From the NCBI GenBank assembly GCA_016757515.1, contig JAERIN010000001.1, forward strand, positions 1 through 64,000: a stretch of DNA of 64,000 bases, written 5' to 3'. The notes beneath the pieces were generated by a model. The model worked only from the letters and a program-made list of their open reading frames with translations. It was not told where the DNA came from and ran no database searches. The position numbers and the translations under genes were made by a program. The DNA comes from Alphaproteobacteria bacterium (GTDB lineage: Bacteria; Pseudomonadota; Alphaproteobacteria; Micavibrionales; Micavibrionaceae). How positions within the stretch are numbered: the first letter of the stretch is position 1; every line of letters begins with the position of its first letter. This document shows positions 7,742 to 16,876 of this stretch, piece by piece.

Positions 7742-7837
7742 CGATGCCGACCACTGCCAAAAGGACAAAAGGTCCGCGCCCAGCGGGCAGCCCCCGGCGC
7801 GGAAGGGCTCTTTGCCTGTTTTGCGGGATATGGCCAT
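7736..7837 (-). pseudogene. N-terminal fragment of the split nuclease-like gene
   Basis: 33 codons from ATG 7837 (MAISRKTGKEPFRAGGCPLG) to ...LLSFWQWSASE and a TAA created at the border of the right repeat. Intact members of this hypothetical family, as I remember them, start with a KTG...FWQWSASDL segment followed by the conserved RG(I/V)LAE(Y/F)IV segment that is found here at 6470-6440. The fragment begins seven bases after the dxr stop, so before the insertion the order was dxr - nuclease-like gene - rseP. Confidence 0.7.
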
Positions 7838-7844
7838 GCTAAGA

Positions 7845-8981
7845 TTACAGGGTTTCCTCTACTGCTTTCCTGGCAGTAGCGTCCAGGGCCTCAATGGCGT
7901 CCAGAGTATCCACGGGGCCTGTGGGCGCGGCCTCTAGCCCCCTGTCAATACAGCGTATTATCTCGGAAAAGGGTATGCGCCCGGCCAGGAAGGCCCCCAC
8001 CGCGACCTCATTGGCGGCATTGAACGCCACGCACGCCGCCGGCCCGGCGGCCAGGGCCTCGTACCCCCGCTGGAGGGCGGGGAAGCGCGCGTGGTCTGGG
8101 GGGAAAAACTCCAGGTTTGTGAAATCTCTGAGGCAAAGACGGCGGCCCGGCGTGGGCATCCGGTCCGGCCAGGCCAGGGCGTGCGCGATGGGCGTGCGCA
8201 TGTCGTTGGGCCCCATGTGCGCCAGGACGGAACCGTCGGCGTATTCCGCCATGCCGTGCACCACAGATTGCGGGTGGATGAGGACGTCTATCTTGTGCGC
8301 GGGCAGGCCAAAGAGGTGGTATGCCTCCATGACCTCCAGGGCCTTGTTCGCCATGGTCGCGCTGTCCACCGATATTTTGGCCCCCATGCGCCACTTCGGG
8401 TGGGCCAGGGCCTCCTCCGGCGTGGCATTGGCCATTTTTTTCGCGCTCCAGCCCCAAAACGGCCCGCCCGAGGCCGTGAGGGTAATGCGCTCCAGCCCTT
8501 TTTTATCAAAGACCTGGAACACCCCGTTGTGCTCGCTGTCCAGGGGCAGGATCGTTGTGTTGTGGCGGCGGGCGGCGGCCAGGACCAGGGGCCCGGCGGC
8601 CACCAGCGGCTCCTTGTTCGCGATGGCCACCGTGCGCCCCTGCTCCATGGCGCGCATGAGAGGGCGCAGGCCCGCGAGGCCCACGATGGCCGCGATGGTG
8701 ATGTCCGCCGGGAGCGCTGCGGCCTGCTCCACGGCCTCGGGGCCCGCTGCGACCTCTATGCCCGTCCCGGCCAGTGCGTCTTTAAGAGCTTGATAGCGCT
8801 CTGCTTCTGCCAGGACGGCCCGCTGGGCATTCAAAGACATGGCCATGGCCGCCAGACCCCCCGCGTCCCGCCGGGCCGTGACGGCCTGGACCGAAAACCG
8901 CCCCGGCGCGGACGCAATGACATCCGCCGCCGCGCGACCCACGGAGCCCGTCGCGCCCAGGATGGTGACGGTCCGAGTCAT
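7845..8981 (-). CDS. dxr: 1-deoxy-D-xylulose 5-phosphate reductoisomerase
   Basis: 378 residues from ATG 8981, which overlaps the cdsA TGA (ATGA). The N-terminal NADPH site reads TVTILGATGSVGRAAADVI. The catalytic region includes PLDSEHNGVFQ, LTASGGPFWGW, PKWRMGAKISVDSATMANKALEVMEAYHLFGL and IHPQSVVHGMAEY. It makes 2-C-methyl-D-erythritol 4-phosphate in the MEP isoprenoid pathway, feeding the undecaprenyl synthesis of uppS two genes upstream. Length is normal. Confidence 0.96.
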   Translation of the reverse strand: MTRTVTILGATGSVGRAAADVIASAPGRFSVQAVTARRDAGGLAAMAMSLNAQRAVLAEAERYQALKDALAGTGIEVAAGPEAVEQAAALPADITIAAIVGLAGLRPLMRAMEQGRTVAIANKEPLVAAGPLVLAAARRHNTTILPLDSEHNGVFQVFDKKGLERITLTASGGPFWGWSAKKMANATPEEALAHPKWRMGAKISVDSATMANKALEVMEAYHLFGLPAHKIDVLIHPQSVVHGMAEYADGSVLAHMGPNDMRTPIAHALAWPDRMPTPGRRLCLRDFTNLEFFPPDHARFPALQRGYEALAAGPAACVAFNAANEVAVGAFLAGRIPFSEIIRCIDRGLEAAPTGPVDTLDAIEALDATARKAVEETL

Positions 8982-9700
8982 GCGAGCAGGGCCCACAGGC
9001 CGAACAGCGCGCAGGGCAGGAGGAGGGAGTCCACGCGGTCCAGCACGCCCCCGTGCCCGGGTATCAGATCCCCGGAGTCCTTAACCCCCGCCGCGCGCTT
9101 GAGGGCGGAGATGAGGAGGTCGCCCGCCTGGCCTAAAAGGCCAACTGCACATCCAGCAAAGATTCCAACGACTGTGTAGAGTGCTATGAAGAGGCTGTCT
9201 TCCAAGGATCCGCACCCCCCCCAGAGACACATTCTCATATCACCATAAAGCCACCCGAAAAACGCTAGCGGCAAGGCAGGACCTACACACGCGCCAACAA
9301 CACCGCTCCAGGTTTTGTTTGGACTGATTCTAGGAAACACCTTAGGTCCCTTAAACAGTTTTCCGAATACATATGCGAATACATCGCTTAATATCAAACA
9401 GACAAAGAACCAGAAGGCAAAGTCGCCATCCATCATATAGAGGCCGGGTATCTTGATATGGTCTCCTATGCCATGGAGAAAGTGTGCGCCGTAGACGGCC
9501 AGTCCCACATAGGCAAGGCCCGTTGCTCCAAAGGCCCAGGGGCGGCGAGAGCGGCGAGCCAGGGCCGTCCACTCTATAAGGGCCAGTGCAGCCACCAAAA
9601 CAACCATGGCTGCAAACGGCCACCCGCCGTGCCACAGGATAATGCCCGCCAGAGGGGCCAGGACGGCGGCGGACGCAAGGCGTTTTTGAAGGGACGTCAT
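8978..9700 (-). CDS. cdsA: Phosphatidate cytidylyltransferase
   Basis: 240 residues, a multi-helix membrane protein. The CTP_transf_1 signature is near the C-terminus: GDLLISALKRAAGVKDSGDL, then IPGHGGVLDRVDSLL. It makes CDP-diacylglycerol for phospholipid synthesis at the inner membrane. Its start overlaps the uppS stop and its stop overlaps the dxr start. The middle third (around 9200-9450) uses noticeably more AT-rich codons than the ends, although the protein looks intact. Confidence 0.93.
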   Translation of the reverse strand: MTSLQKRLASAAVLAPLAGIILWHGGWPFAAMVVLVAALALIEWTALARRSRRPWAFGATGLAYVGLAVYGAHFLHGIGDHIKIPGLYMMDGDFAFWFFVCLILSDVFAYVFGKLFKGPKVFPRISPNKTWSGVVGACVGPALPLAFFGWLYGDMRMCLWGGCGSLEDSLFIALYTVVGIFAGCAVGLLGQAGDLLISALKRAAGVKDSGDLIPGHGGVLDRVDSLLLPCALFGLWALLA

Positions 9701-10383
9701 GTGCCTAGCCCTCCAAACCGCCGCTCACGCCTCGCGAAGTCGGCCAGGGCCGCGCGCCAGTCCGCCTCGCCAAAATCGGGCCACAGAACGTCCGTGAAGT
9801 GCAGCTCTGTGTACGCCAGGTCCCACAGCAGGAAGTTGGACAACCGCCGCTCCCCCGCCGTGCGGATCAACAGGTCCGGCGGTGGCAGGCCAGCGGTGTA
9901 CAGGTGCCCCGCCAGAGCGTCTTCGCGCCACGGGCCTCCGGCGGCGGCCAACCTCTGGCACGCCCGGAGAATGTCCGCGCGCCCGCCGTAGTTCAGCGCC
10001 ACGACCAGGACCAGACCAGCATTGCCCGCCGTCAAGGCCTCTGCGTCCTGAATAAGGGTCACAATATCAGGGGGCAGCGCCGCGCGATCCCCAATGACGC
10101 GCAGCAGCACATTGTTGGTGTGTAGCTCTGTCACTTCAGCCTTCAGATAGTGCCGCAATAGGGCCATCAGGCCCTCCACCTCCTGCGGCGGACGGTGCCA
10201 GTTCTCCGTGGAAAAGCCAAACACAGTCAGGGTCTTAACCCCGTCCCGGGCGGCGCAGCTCACAAGGCCAAGCAGCGCGCCTGCTCCGCGCCGGTGGCCC
10301 TCTATGCGCGGAAGACCGCGCCGCGCAGCCCACCGCCCGTTGCCGTCCATGATAAGGGCCACATGCTGCGGGAGTGCGGGCAT
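9697..10383 (-). CDS. uppS: Undecaprenyl diphosphate synthase
   Basis: 228 residues. Family motifs are in order: HVALIMDGNGRWA (catalytic Asp and first substrate loop), GHRRGA, LTVFGFSTENWHRP, then ALNYGGRADI, and the C-terminal DLLIRTAGERRLSNFLLWDLAYTELHFTDVLWPDF. It condenses isopentenyl diphosphates onto farnesyl diphosphate to make the lipid carrier for peptidoglycan and other envelope polymers. It is the first gene seen of the uppS-cdsA-dxr-rseP block; pyrH and frr, often upstream, are not here. Confidence 0.96.
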   Translation of the reverse strand: MPALPQHVALIMDGNGRWAARRGLPRIEGHRRGAGALLGLVSCAARDGVKTLTVFGFSTENWHRPPQEVEGLMALLRHYLKAEVTELHTNNVLLRVIGDRAALPPDIVTLIQDAEALTAGNAGLVLVVALNYGGRADILRACQRLAAAGGPWREDALAGHLYTAGLPPPDLLIRTAGERRLSNFLLWDLAYTELHFTDVLWPDFGEADWRAALADFARRERRFGGLGT

Positions 10384-10432
10384 ACGGGCGTTCTACACCA
10401 CCCCCGCAGCGCGGGGAAGGCGGGCCCGCACC

Positions 10433-11365
10433 CTACCGGAACAGCTCTGAGATAGAGCGCTCCTCGTGCACGCGCAGCACGGCCTCGCCCAGAAGGGCCG
10501 CCACGGACACGCGCTCTATGCCCTTGGCCGCAGAAACCGCCTCCGTCGCCGCGATGGAGTCTGTGATGACCAAGCTGTTGAGGGGAGAGGCGGCCACCCG
10601 CTCCAGCGCCGGGCCGGAGAGCACCCCGTGCACCACATAGGCGTAAACCGCCTTGGCGCCGTTTGCAGACAGTGCCGCCGCCGCCTGGCACAGCGTCCCG
10701 CCGGAGTCGATGATGTCGTCCACGAGGATGCAAACCTTGTCCGCGACATCCCCTATTACGTGCATAACCTTGCTCTCCCCGGGGGCGGAGCGGCGCTTGT
10801 CTATGATGGCCAGGTCCGCCCCCAGGCGGCCCGCCATGCCCCGCGCACGGACCACGCCCCCGACGTCTGGGGAGACGATGCACACCCGCTCCCCGTCAAA
10901 GCGGGTTTCTATGTGTGGGCGGAAGACGGGGGACACGATGAGATTGTCTACAGGTACGTCAAAAAAGCCCTGTATCTGCGCGGCGTGCAGCTCCAGGGTC
11001 AGAACACGGTGGACCCCCGCCGCAGTGAGAATGTCCGCCACCAGCTTGGCCGTGATAGGCGTGCGGGAGCCAGTCTTGCGGTCCTGCCGGGCGTAGCCGA
11101 AATACGGGATAACCGCCGTCACCCGCCGCGCCGAGCCGCGCTTAAGCGCATCCACAGCGATAAGCAGCTCCATCAGGTGGTCGTTCGCGGGGTACGACGT
11201 GGACTGGATGACAAACACATCTGCGCCCCGGACATTGCCCTCGATCTCCACAAAAATCTCGCGGTCCGGAAAGCGCTTAAACACCGCGCCGGTCAGCGGC
11301 GTGTGCAAATAGTCCGCAATTGCTTGGGCCAGGGCAGGGTTCGCGTTGCCGGAAACTAGCTTCAT
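10433..11365 (-). CDS. prs: Ribose-phosphate pyrophosphokinase
   Basis: 310 residues from ATG 11365 ([20 protein letters not shown]); the longer frame adds an unrelated leader. Recognisable are [20 protein letters not shown], the [10 protein letters not shown] motif, the metal-binding HAAQIQGFF, the catalytic flexible-loop region ([12 protein letters not shown]) and the PRPP loop [10 protein letters not shown]. It makes PRPP for purine, pyrimidine, histidine and NAD synthesis; purE, pyrB and hisB elsewhere in the window depend on it. Confidence 0.96.
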   Translation of the reverse strand: MKLVSGNANPALAQAIADYLHTPLTGAVFKRFPDREIFVEIEGNVRGADVFVIQSTSYPANDHLMELLIAVDALKRGSARRVTAVIPYFGYARQDRKTGSRTPITAKLVADILTAAGVHRVLTLELHAAQIQGFFDVPVDNLIVSPVFRPHIETRFDGERVCIVSPDVGGVVRARGMAGRLGADLAIIDKRRSAPGESKVMHVIGDVADKVCILVDDIIDSGGTLCQAAAALSANGAKAVYAYVVHGVLSGPALERVAASPLNSLVITDSIAATEAVSAAKGIERVSVAALLGEAVLRVHEERSISELFR

Positions 11366-11478
11366 GGTGACGGAGGTATAGCACGCCCGTACGCACATAA
11401 AAAGCCATATCGTGTTTTGACGTCTGGGCGGCTAGCGTGTGCCCGCTCCGCTCCCTCCACCGCATTAGAGGGAAGGGG

Positions 11479-12888
11479 TCAGGCCACAGCGTCCAGGGTG
11501 CCGAGGCGGTGGTGGACCATCAGCTGTGCGAAGGATGCGCCCGCAAGGCGGGAAAGCAGGTCCCCGGCGCGGGAGGTGAGGATAATCGGGACCTTTGCAC
11601 CGAGGATGAGGCCTGCGGCCTCCGCACCGGAGAGGTAGATAAGCTGCTTGGCCATGAGGCTCCCGGCCTCTAGGTCCGGGGCGATAAGGATGTCTGCGTC
11701 CCCGGCCACGGGGGAATTAAAGCCCTTCATGGTTGCCACGGCGGGCGACACAGCGTTCTCAAAAGCGATGGGCCCGTCCAGGATGCCGCCCGTGATCTGC
11801 CCCCGGTTGGCCATCTGCCACAGGGCTGCAGCCTCCACGGTGGAGGGGATGCGCTCCACGACTTTTTCCACGGCAGACAGGAGCGCAACTTTCGGGCAGG
11901 GGATGCCCAGGGCGTGCGCGAGGTCTATGGCGTTTTGGATGATGTCCTTCTTTTTGGCGAGCGTGGGCCAACGGATCATGGCCGCGTCCGTGATGAACAG
12001 GGGCTTGGGGTAGTGCGGAACGTCCAGGACCACGGCGTGGGTCATGTACCGCCCGGTGTGCAGGCCCCTGCTCTCGTCGCGTATGGGGTTCAGAAATTCC
12101 TCTGTGTCCAAGACGCCCTTCATAATTGCGTCTACGCGCCCAGCCTTGGCCAGAGCCACGGCAGCTTCTGCGGCGGCGGCACCATTCGGTGCGTCTATGA
12201 TGGTTATGCCAGAAAGGGGCAAATCCGCCTGCCGCGCGGCGGCCCGTATCTGATTCTTTGGGCCAACAAGGACCGGGGTGATGATGCCCCTAGCCTGGGC
12301 CGCGAGGGCGCCGGACAAAGAGGCCTCGTCGCAGGGCTGGACAACGGCGACCGTGATCGGGTCCAGGTTGCTTGCACGGGCGATGATCTCGCGGTAGCGG
12401 ACCCCCCGCTCGTGCAGGTGGACGTCAGGCAGGGTGACGCGGGGGCGGCGAACTTTCTCCTTGGGCGCGATGACCTCGGCCTCCCCCGTGATGACCTCTT
12501 CCCCCTCTTGATTCAGGCAGACGCAGTCCAGGAGCACACGGCCCTTGTCCTTCTTCTCCCGCACGGTCACGCGCACCGTCACCTTGTCCCCGACATACAC
12601 CGGGCGGCGAAAAGCCAGGGACTGCTTCAGGTAGATTGTGCCTGGGCCGGGCAGCTCTGTGCCCAGAACGGCGGAGATAAGGGCCCCGCCCCACATGCCG
12701 TGGGCGATGACCTTCTGGAACATGCTGGCCTTGGCGTAATCGTCATCCAGGTGGGCGGGGTTTACGTCCTCAGACATGACGGCGAAAAGGTCTATGTCCT
12801 CGGCGCGCAGGACGCGAGAAATCTCTGCGCTCTGGCCCTCAACCATCTCGTCGTAAGTCGTATTCTCTATATAGGCGATGTCGGTCAT
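11479..12888 (-). CDS. MaoC-like enoyl-CoA hydratase / phosphate acetyltransferase fusion
   Basis: 469 residues from ATG 12888, placed by a GAGGAG ribosome binding site. Residues ~10-145 are a MaoC/hotdog domain (DIDLFAVMSEDVNPAHLDDDYA, FQKVIAHGMWGGALISAVLG) with the D...H active-site pattern. Residues ~175-465 are a phosphate acetyl/butyryl transferase domain (PVLVGPKNQIRAAA, VDAIMKGVLDTEEFL, HAVVLDVP, ITDAAMIRWP, DGPIAFENAVSP, ADILIAPDLEAGSLMAKQLI). This fusion is a known alphaproteobacterial protein type. No acetate kinase gene lies next to it. The exact acyl-CoA substrate cannot be judged. Confidence 0.88.
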   Translation of the reverse strand: MTDIAYIENTTYDEMVEGQSAEISRVLRAEDIDLFAVMSEDVNPAHLDDDYAKASMFQKVIAHGMWGGALISAVLGTELPGPGTIYLKQSLAFRRPVYVGDKVTVRVTVREKKDKGRVLLDCVCLNQEGEEVITGEAEVIAPKEKVRRPRVTLPDVHLHERGVRYREIIARASNLDPITVAVVQPCDEASLSGALAAQARGIITPVLVGPKNQIRAAARQADLPLSGITIIDAPNGAAAAEAAVALAKAGRVDAIMKGVLDTEEFLNPIRDESRGLHTGRYMTHAVVLDVPHYPKPLFITDAAMIRWPTLAKKKDIIQNAIDLAHALGIPCPKVALLSAVEKVVERIPSTVEAAALWQMANRGQITGGILDGPIAFENAVSPAVATMKGFNSPVAGDADILIAPDLEAGSLMAKQLIYLSGAEAAGLILGAKVPIILTSRAGDLLSRLAGASFAQLMVHHRLGTLDAVA

Positions 12889-12989
12889 GGCGCGGGCCTC
12901 CTCACGGGGCAGGGTAGGGAACAAAAGTTAACAAAGGGCAAAGCCACGCAAGGCATGGTAGCAGAGTTTTGTGCGTCGCACAACAAAGC

Positions 12990-13658
12990 CTACTCCCCGG
13001 ATGCACTCTCCCCGCCCAGCTCTTGGTTGGGCACGCCATGGCGGTAATCCTCCAGCATTTGGCCCACGCGCTGGCCGTGGCGGGGCGGCAGGGCTTTGTC
13101 CTCGCCCAGAAGATCCGCCGGATGGGCGATCTGCTTGGCGTGCGCCGTAGCCACGGCGCAGCCCATGGGGTAGTCGCGGTCCAGTTCCGCGCCCAGGCCG
13201 TCCACGCCGGGCATGGGATCACATTCCTCGGGGGCGCGGGCCGCGTAGGTGGTGAAGGAGAAGGTCACCAGGGCGGGGCCCTCTGCGGGCAGGGCTGCGG
13301 TGCGAACATCCCGTACACCGGCGCGGCGGAGGTCGCGGGCGATGATGTCTGCGCGGCTGCGGGCCTCTTGCGCAGCCTTGGCGCTCGTGGGGGGATACGT
13401 GACCACGAGGTCCAGGGGCCCGCCGCCCGCGTTGGCATAGGTCCGGGCGAGGTCGCCCACCAGGGCCGAGGTGACGTCCGCCGCTGCGACCTCGCGGTAC
13501 TCCCTGCCCTGGACAAGGCGGATTTTGTGCGGGTTCATATAGGTTGGGGCGTTCATGTCTATCCCGTGCTGCGGGTCCAGCATCTCCAGCACCCCGCACC
13601 CGCCCAGAAGGCACGCTGCGGGCAGAAAGAGGACCGCTTTACTCCACCAGGTAGCCAT
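12990..13658 (-). CDS. cpaD: Pilus assembly lipoprotein CpaD
   Basis: 222 residues with a lipoprotein signal (AVLFLPAACLLGGCG). It shows the CpaD pattern: IDMNAPTYMNPHKIRLVQGR near the N-terminus, LDLVVTYPPTS in the middle, and a conserved C-terminal DYPMGCAVATAHAKQIAHPADLL segment. It is thought to be an outer-membrane-associated partner of the CpaC secretin in Tad pilus export. Its 5' end overlaps the 3' end of cpaC by 20 bases. The ATPases and platform genes (cpaE, cpaF, tadB, tadC) and a flp pilin are not in the window. Confidence 0.88.
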   Translation of the reverse strand: MATWWSKAVLFLPAACLLGGCGVLEMLDPQHGIDMNAPTYMNPHKIRLVQGREYREVAAADVTSALVGDLARTYANAGGGPLDLVVTYPPTSAKAAQEARSRADIIARDLRRAGVRDVRTAALPAEGPALVTFSFTTYAARAPEECDPMPGVDGLGAELDRDYPMGCAVATAHAKQIAHPADLLGEDKALPPRHGQRVGQMLEDYRHGVPNQELGGESASGE

Positions 13659-15117
13659 ACCGCCCCCCTTCCGTCGTCAGTTTGGCCAGAGCCTTGGGCC
13701 CAAAGGCCTTTTGCACATTCGCCAGAAACGCCCGCTCCAGCGCGGGAGCCTGCGCGGGCTCTGGCGTGGCCTCGGCGTCCAGCCCCTTGTGCCCAAAGGG
13801 CTTGACCAGATAAGGCGTCACCATCACAACCAGCTCCGTCTCGCTACGCGTGAAGCTGTCTGAGGACATGAGATCCCCCAGGATAGGCGTATTCTTCACC
13901 CCCGGCAGGCCAGAAATGTTTTTCAGGGTCTCGGACTGCAAAATCCCCGCGATCATCAAGGTGGCCCCGCTGGGCACCTCCACCGTTGTGGACGCCTTGC
14001 GGACGTCCAGGCCAGGGATGGTCAGGTCCCCTGCTTGCTCTGCGTTGCTGAAGTCCAGGGAGGAGACCTCGGTCTTCAGTTGTAAGCTGATGCGGTCCTC
14101 AGAGAGCACGAGGGGGCGGAAGTTGAGCGAAACCCCGAACTGCTTAAACTCTATAATGATGTTTCCCTCCCGGTCCCGGCCCACAGGCACGGGGAACTCC
14201 CCACCGGCCAGAAACCCGGCTGTTTCGCCCGACACGGCGGTCAGGTTCGGCTCGGCCAAAATATTGACCAGGCCTTCGGTTTCCAGTGCCTTGAGGGTGA
14301 AGCCCAGGTACTGGAAGGCGTCCGCGCCTGTCCACAGAGCAAGGGATGTTTCCACTATGGGGTCATCCAAGGGCGCGGAAGAGCGAGAGATAAGGGACTG
14401 CCCCAAAACGCCGGGCGGCGCCCCCCGGGGCGCGCCGAAGGCCCACTGCCCGCCGGTGCCCGGCTCTGTGAACTCAAACCCCCCACCCTCTGTCGCCATC
14501 CCGTTCAGGAAAGTTTGCACGCCAAGATTGCGCGCAATGGACCGCGACGCCTCCACCAGGCGGACCTTGAGCATCACCTGCTGCTCTCCCTGCACCTCCA
14601 AAAGGATGGTGGCCTTGTCGCCCAGCGCCTCAAATTCTTCCCCGAAAACGCCCGAGAGGTAGTACGCCACCACGCTCTGCACCTTGTTCGCCACGCCGGG
14701 GCTAGAGACCGTGCCCTGGAGGATAAGCTGTGTGCCCATGGCGCTGACCGTGACGTCCTCGTCGGGGAAAAGGGAATCCAAAGAGCTTTGGAGTGTTTGA
14801 GTGTCCATAGCCACATGGACATCCAGGGTGTTCAGGGTGTTGCCCTCCGCATCCAGGGCGATGACGTTGGTGTTGCCCACGGCCAGGCCCACGACATAAA
14901 GCTTGTTGGACTGGACGGCCTGGACCTCCACGATGTTGGGGTCGGCGACCATGACGTCCGCCACGGCGGCGGGCAAAGAAACAATCTGGGCCTTACCCTG
15001 GCGGAGAGTAACGGGGGCCGCAGCCTGGGCTACGCTCGCAGACAAGATGAAGCAAACACACGCAATGGCAAGAGCCAGGCGGAAAGTGGCCACTGGGATC
15101 TGTTTACGCAGCATCAC
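13639..15117 (-). CDS. cpaC: Tad/Flp pilus secretin CpaC
   Basis: 492 residues with a signal peptide. The N-terminal pilus domain reads TLRQGKAQIVSLPAAVADVM, then VADPNIVEVQ. A central BON-like segment follows (QTLQSSLDSLFPDEDVTVSA). The C-terminal secretin domain contains LAEPNLTAVSGETAGFLAGGEFPVPV, VPSGATLMIAGIL and a final ELVVMVTPYLVKP. It forms the outer-membrane ring through which the Flp pilus passes. It overlaps cpaB by four bases upstream and cpaD downstream, so the block is one operon. Confidence 0.93.
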   Translation of the reverse strand: MMLRKQIPVATFRLALAIACVCFILSASVAQAAAPVTLRQGKAQIVSLPAAVADVMVADPNIVEVQAVQSNKLYVVGLAVGNTNVIALDAEGNTLNTLDVHVAMDTQTLQSSLDSLFPDEDVTVSAMGTQLILQGTVSSPGVANKVQSVVAYYLSGVFGEEFEALGDKATILLEVQGEQQVMLKVRLVEASRSIARNLGVQTFLNGMATEGGGFEFTEPGTGGQWAFGAPRGAPPGVLGQSLISRSSAPLDDPIVETSLALWTGADAFQYLGFTLKALETEGLVNILAEPNLTAVSGETAGFLAGGEFPVPVGRDREGNIIIEFKQFGVSLNFRPLVLSEDRISLQLKTEVSSLDFSNAEQAGDLTIPGLDVRKASTTVEVPSGATLMIAGILQSETLKNISGLPGVKNTPILGDLMSSDSFTRSETELVVMVTPYLVKPFGHKGLDAEATPEPAQAPALERAFLANVQKAFGPKALAKLTTEGGRYGYLVE

Positions 15118-16088
15118 CTCTCTCCTCCGTCGACCTTCTGGGCGTCGCCGCCCTCATAAACCATCACGGGATCGTTGCCCTTGCCCTGTTCTTCCAGGGC
15201 AGCTTTGATTTTGAGGTAGTTCTGAACCATCTCCTCGTTGATACCCGAGACCCGCGCGTCTGTGGGCGTGGGCCAATCACGCTCCACCTCTTCCTCATCT
15301 CCCAGGCCACGCAGGATCAAAGTCAAGTCTCCCATCTTCGCAGCAACGCCCAGGACTTCCGCTTGTTGCGTGGTCAGGGCCAGTGTGACGGTCTTGCCCA
15401 CCTGCCCCACCTCCCCGGCGGGCTTTTTGGCGTCCTGGTCAATAGCCAAAACGCGGACATTTTGCAGTACAACCTCAGACACCACAGAGCCCACAGTGCG
15501 ACCCTGCATAATTCTGACAGAGGGGTTCCTATCGTCAAAATCCAACTTCTTTGCGTACTTATAGGTCAGCATCACGTCCACATAGTCCCCGGGCCAGATG
15601 AATCCGGCAACGGAGGCCTCGGCGTCTATACCGATGGTCATGGCACGCATGCCCGGAGCCAAAGCGATAGACAGCACATTGTCGCCTTGGACCATATCGG
15701 CTTTTATCACCGGCTCTCCGGCCAGAACGTCTCGGCGCAGGCGGCCCTTCAAGCGTCCGCTCGTGGGTGCGTTGGCGTCCTTGCCTGTGATGGCCGCAAG
15801 CGGCAAGCGGGTGAGGTCGCGGGGGTCCGGCGCTTCACCGTCCTCAAGCGGCGCAGGCTCTCCTTCCGGCCTTTCCGCCCAGGTGAGGTCAGCCGCGCCC
15901 GGCTCTATGCCCCGGTTTAGGTCCCTAGCCGCAACCAAGACATACGTCTTGGGCACAGGCTTGGGGCCCTCAGCCACGACCTCCGGCTTCGGCGGGGGTT
16001 TCGCGCCGAGCATAAGGATGACCACAACGGCCACGAGGAGCACGACCACGGCCAGGGCCCCCGTGACGATGATGACTTGCTTGTTCAT
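15114..16088 (-). CDS. cpaB: Flp pilus assembly protein CpaB
   Basis: 324 residues with one N-terminal membrane anchor (VIIVTGALAVVVLLVAVVVIL). A SAF domain follows (YVLVAARDLNRGIEPGAADL), then the RcpC/CpaB region (LAPGMRAMTIGIDAEASVAG, FIWPGDYVDVMLTYKY, TVTLALTTQQAEVLGVAAKMGDLTLILRGL). It is a periplasmic component that works with the CpaC secretin. It overlaps cpaC by four bases. A 128-bp gap separates it from cpaA and carries a perfect DnaA-box sequence. Confidence 0.93.
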   Translation of the reverse strand: MNKQVIIVTGALAVVVLLVAVVVILMLGAKPPPKPEVVAEGPKPVPKTYVLVAARDLNRGIEPGAADLTWAERPEGEPAPLEDGEAPDPRDLTRLPLAAITGKDANAPTSGRLKGRLRRDVLAGEPVIKADMVQGDNVLSIALAPGMRAMTIGIDAEASVAGFIWPGDYVDVMLTYKYAKKLDFDDRNPSVRIMQGRTVGSVVSEVVLQNVRVLAIDQDAKKPAGEVGQVGKTVTLALTTQQAEVLGVAAKMGDLTLILRGLGDEEEVERDWPTPTDARVSGINEEMVQNYLKIKAALEEQGKGNDPVMVYEGGDAQKVDGGER

Positions 16089-16189
16089 TTAGGTCGCCCC
16101 CTCAGGAAGTCGATGAGGCCAGGAAAGGTAAACACACGCGAATCAGGGTAGCACAGCCGGGCAACAGACAAAAGGCGGGCGGGGAACGT

Positions 16190-16214
16190 TTATCCACAGG
16201 CTGCCCACAGATTC
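16190..16214. promoter_or_regulatory. DnaA-box-like site between cpaA and cpaB
   Basis: A perfect TTATCCACA at 16190-16198 is followed by CTGCCCACA at 16201-16209, the same motif that recurs near hemE, and by a GATTC (GANTC methylation-type site) at 16210-16214. It could bind DnaA, as a regulatory or titration site about 2 kb from the candidate origin. No experimental basis is available here. Confidence 0.45.
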
Positions 16215-16216
16215 AC

Positions 16217-16795
16217 CTACAGGCGGCTCGCGTCTATGGCCCCTATGGCCACGAAGTTAAAGTATCCGGCTTGTATTATGGCGATCACAAAGCCCGCCGC
16301 AATCGCCGCGCCATAGGGCACAGAGCCATCGCCTGCCTGGGCCCGGCCTACCCAGCTGCCCGCGTCTGGGTTGTGCAAGGGCTTCCATTGCCGAATCGCA
16401 AGGGTGGCCAGAGCCAAAACGCCCCCCGCGAGAGACGCCGCCACAAGAAAGGTGATAAGCCCGCCGGGTGCAGCGGTCCACAGAGCGCAAGCGCTGGCCA
16501 GCTTTGAGTCTCCAGCACCCAGCCACTTCAAGCCGAACATGGCCATAGTGACAACCAAAACGCCACCGCCGGAGGCGAGGTGCTGCCACAGAGCGCCGAA
16601 GGCCGCGCCGTCCTTCCCCGCACCCACAAGAGCCCCATACCCCACCACGAAGGCCACGGCGGTAAGGATGGAATAGATGTTGTCTATCACCATGCCCGAT
16701 ATGTCGGACCATGCTGCGAGAAGGGCCATAAGCGCGGCAAAGATCACCGCAAAGACGTAGAGAGTGAATAGGACCGCTTCCATGATGCACGCCAT
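16217..16795 (-). CDS. cpaA: Prepilin peptidase CpaA (A24 family)
   Basis: About 192 residues, strongly hydrophobic with several membrane helices. The two aspartates of A24 aspartic peptidases are visible: AAWSDISG near the N-terminus and GLKWLGAGDSKL (GxGD) in the middle. It cleaves the leader of Flp pilins and pseudopilins in the inner membrane. I take ATG 16795; ATG 16783 and an upstream TTG (16822) are alternatives. It is the first gene of cpaABCD and could also process the type IV pilin-like protein encoded at 23464-24267. Confidence 0.88.
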   Translation of the reverse strand: MACIMEAVLFTLYVFAVIFAALMALLAAWSDISGMVIDNIYSILTAVAFVVGYGALVGAGKDGAAFGALWQHLASGGGVLVVTMAMFGLKWLGAGDSKLASACALWTAAPGGLITFLVAASLAGGVLALATLAIRQWKPLHNPDAGSWVGRAQAGDGSVPYGAAIAAGFVIAIIQAGYFNFVAIGAIDASRL

Positions 16796-16876
16796 GGTAC
16801 AAGAGCCCCGTAATTCCGGCAAGCATATTTTTTGTGGTTGGGTCGCTTTTCGGTTGGGGCCCAGATAAGGGCGCGC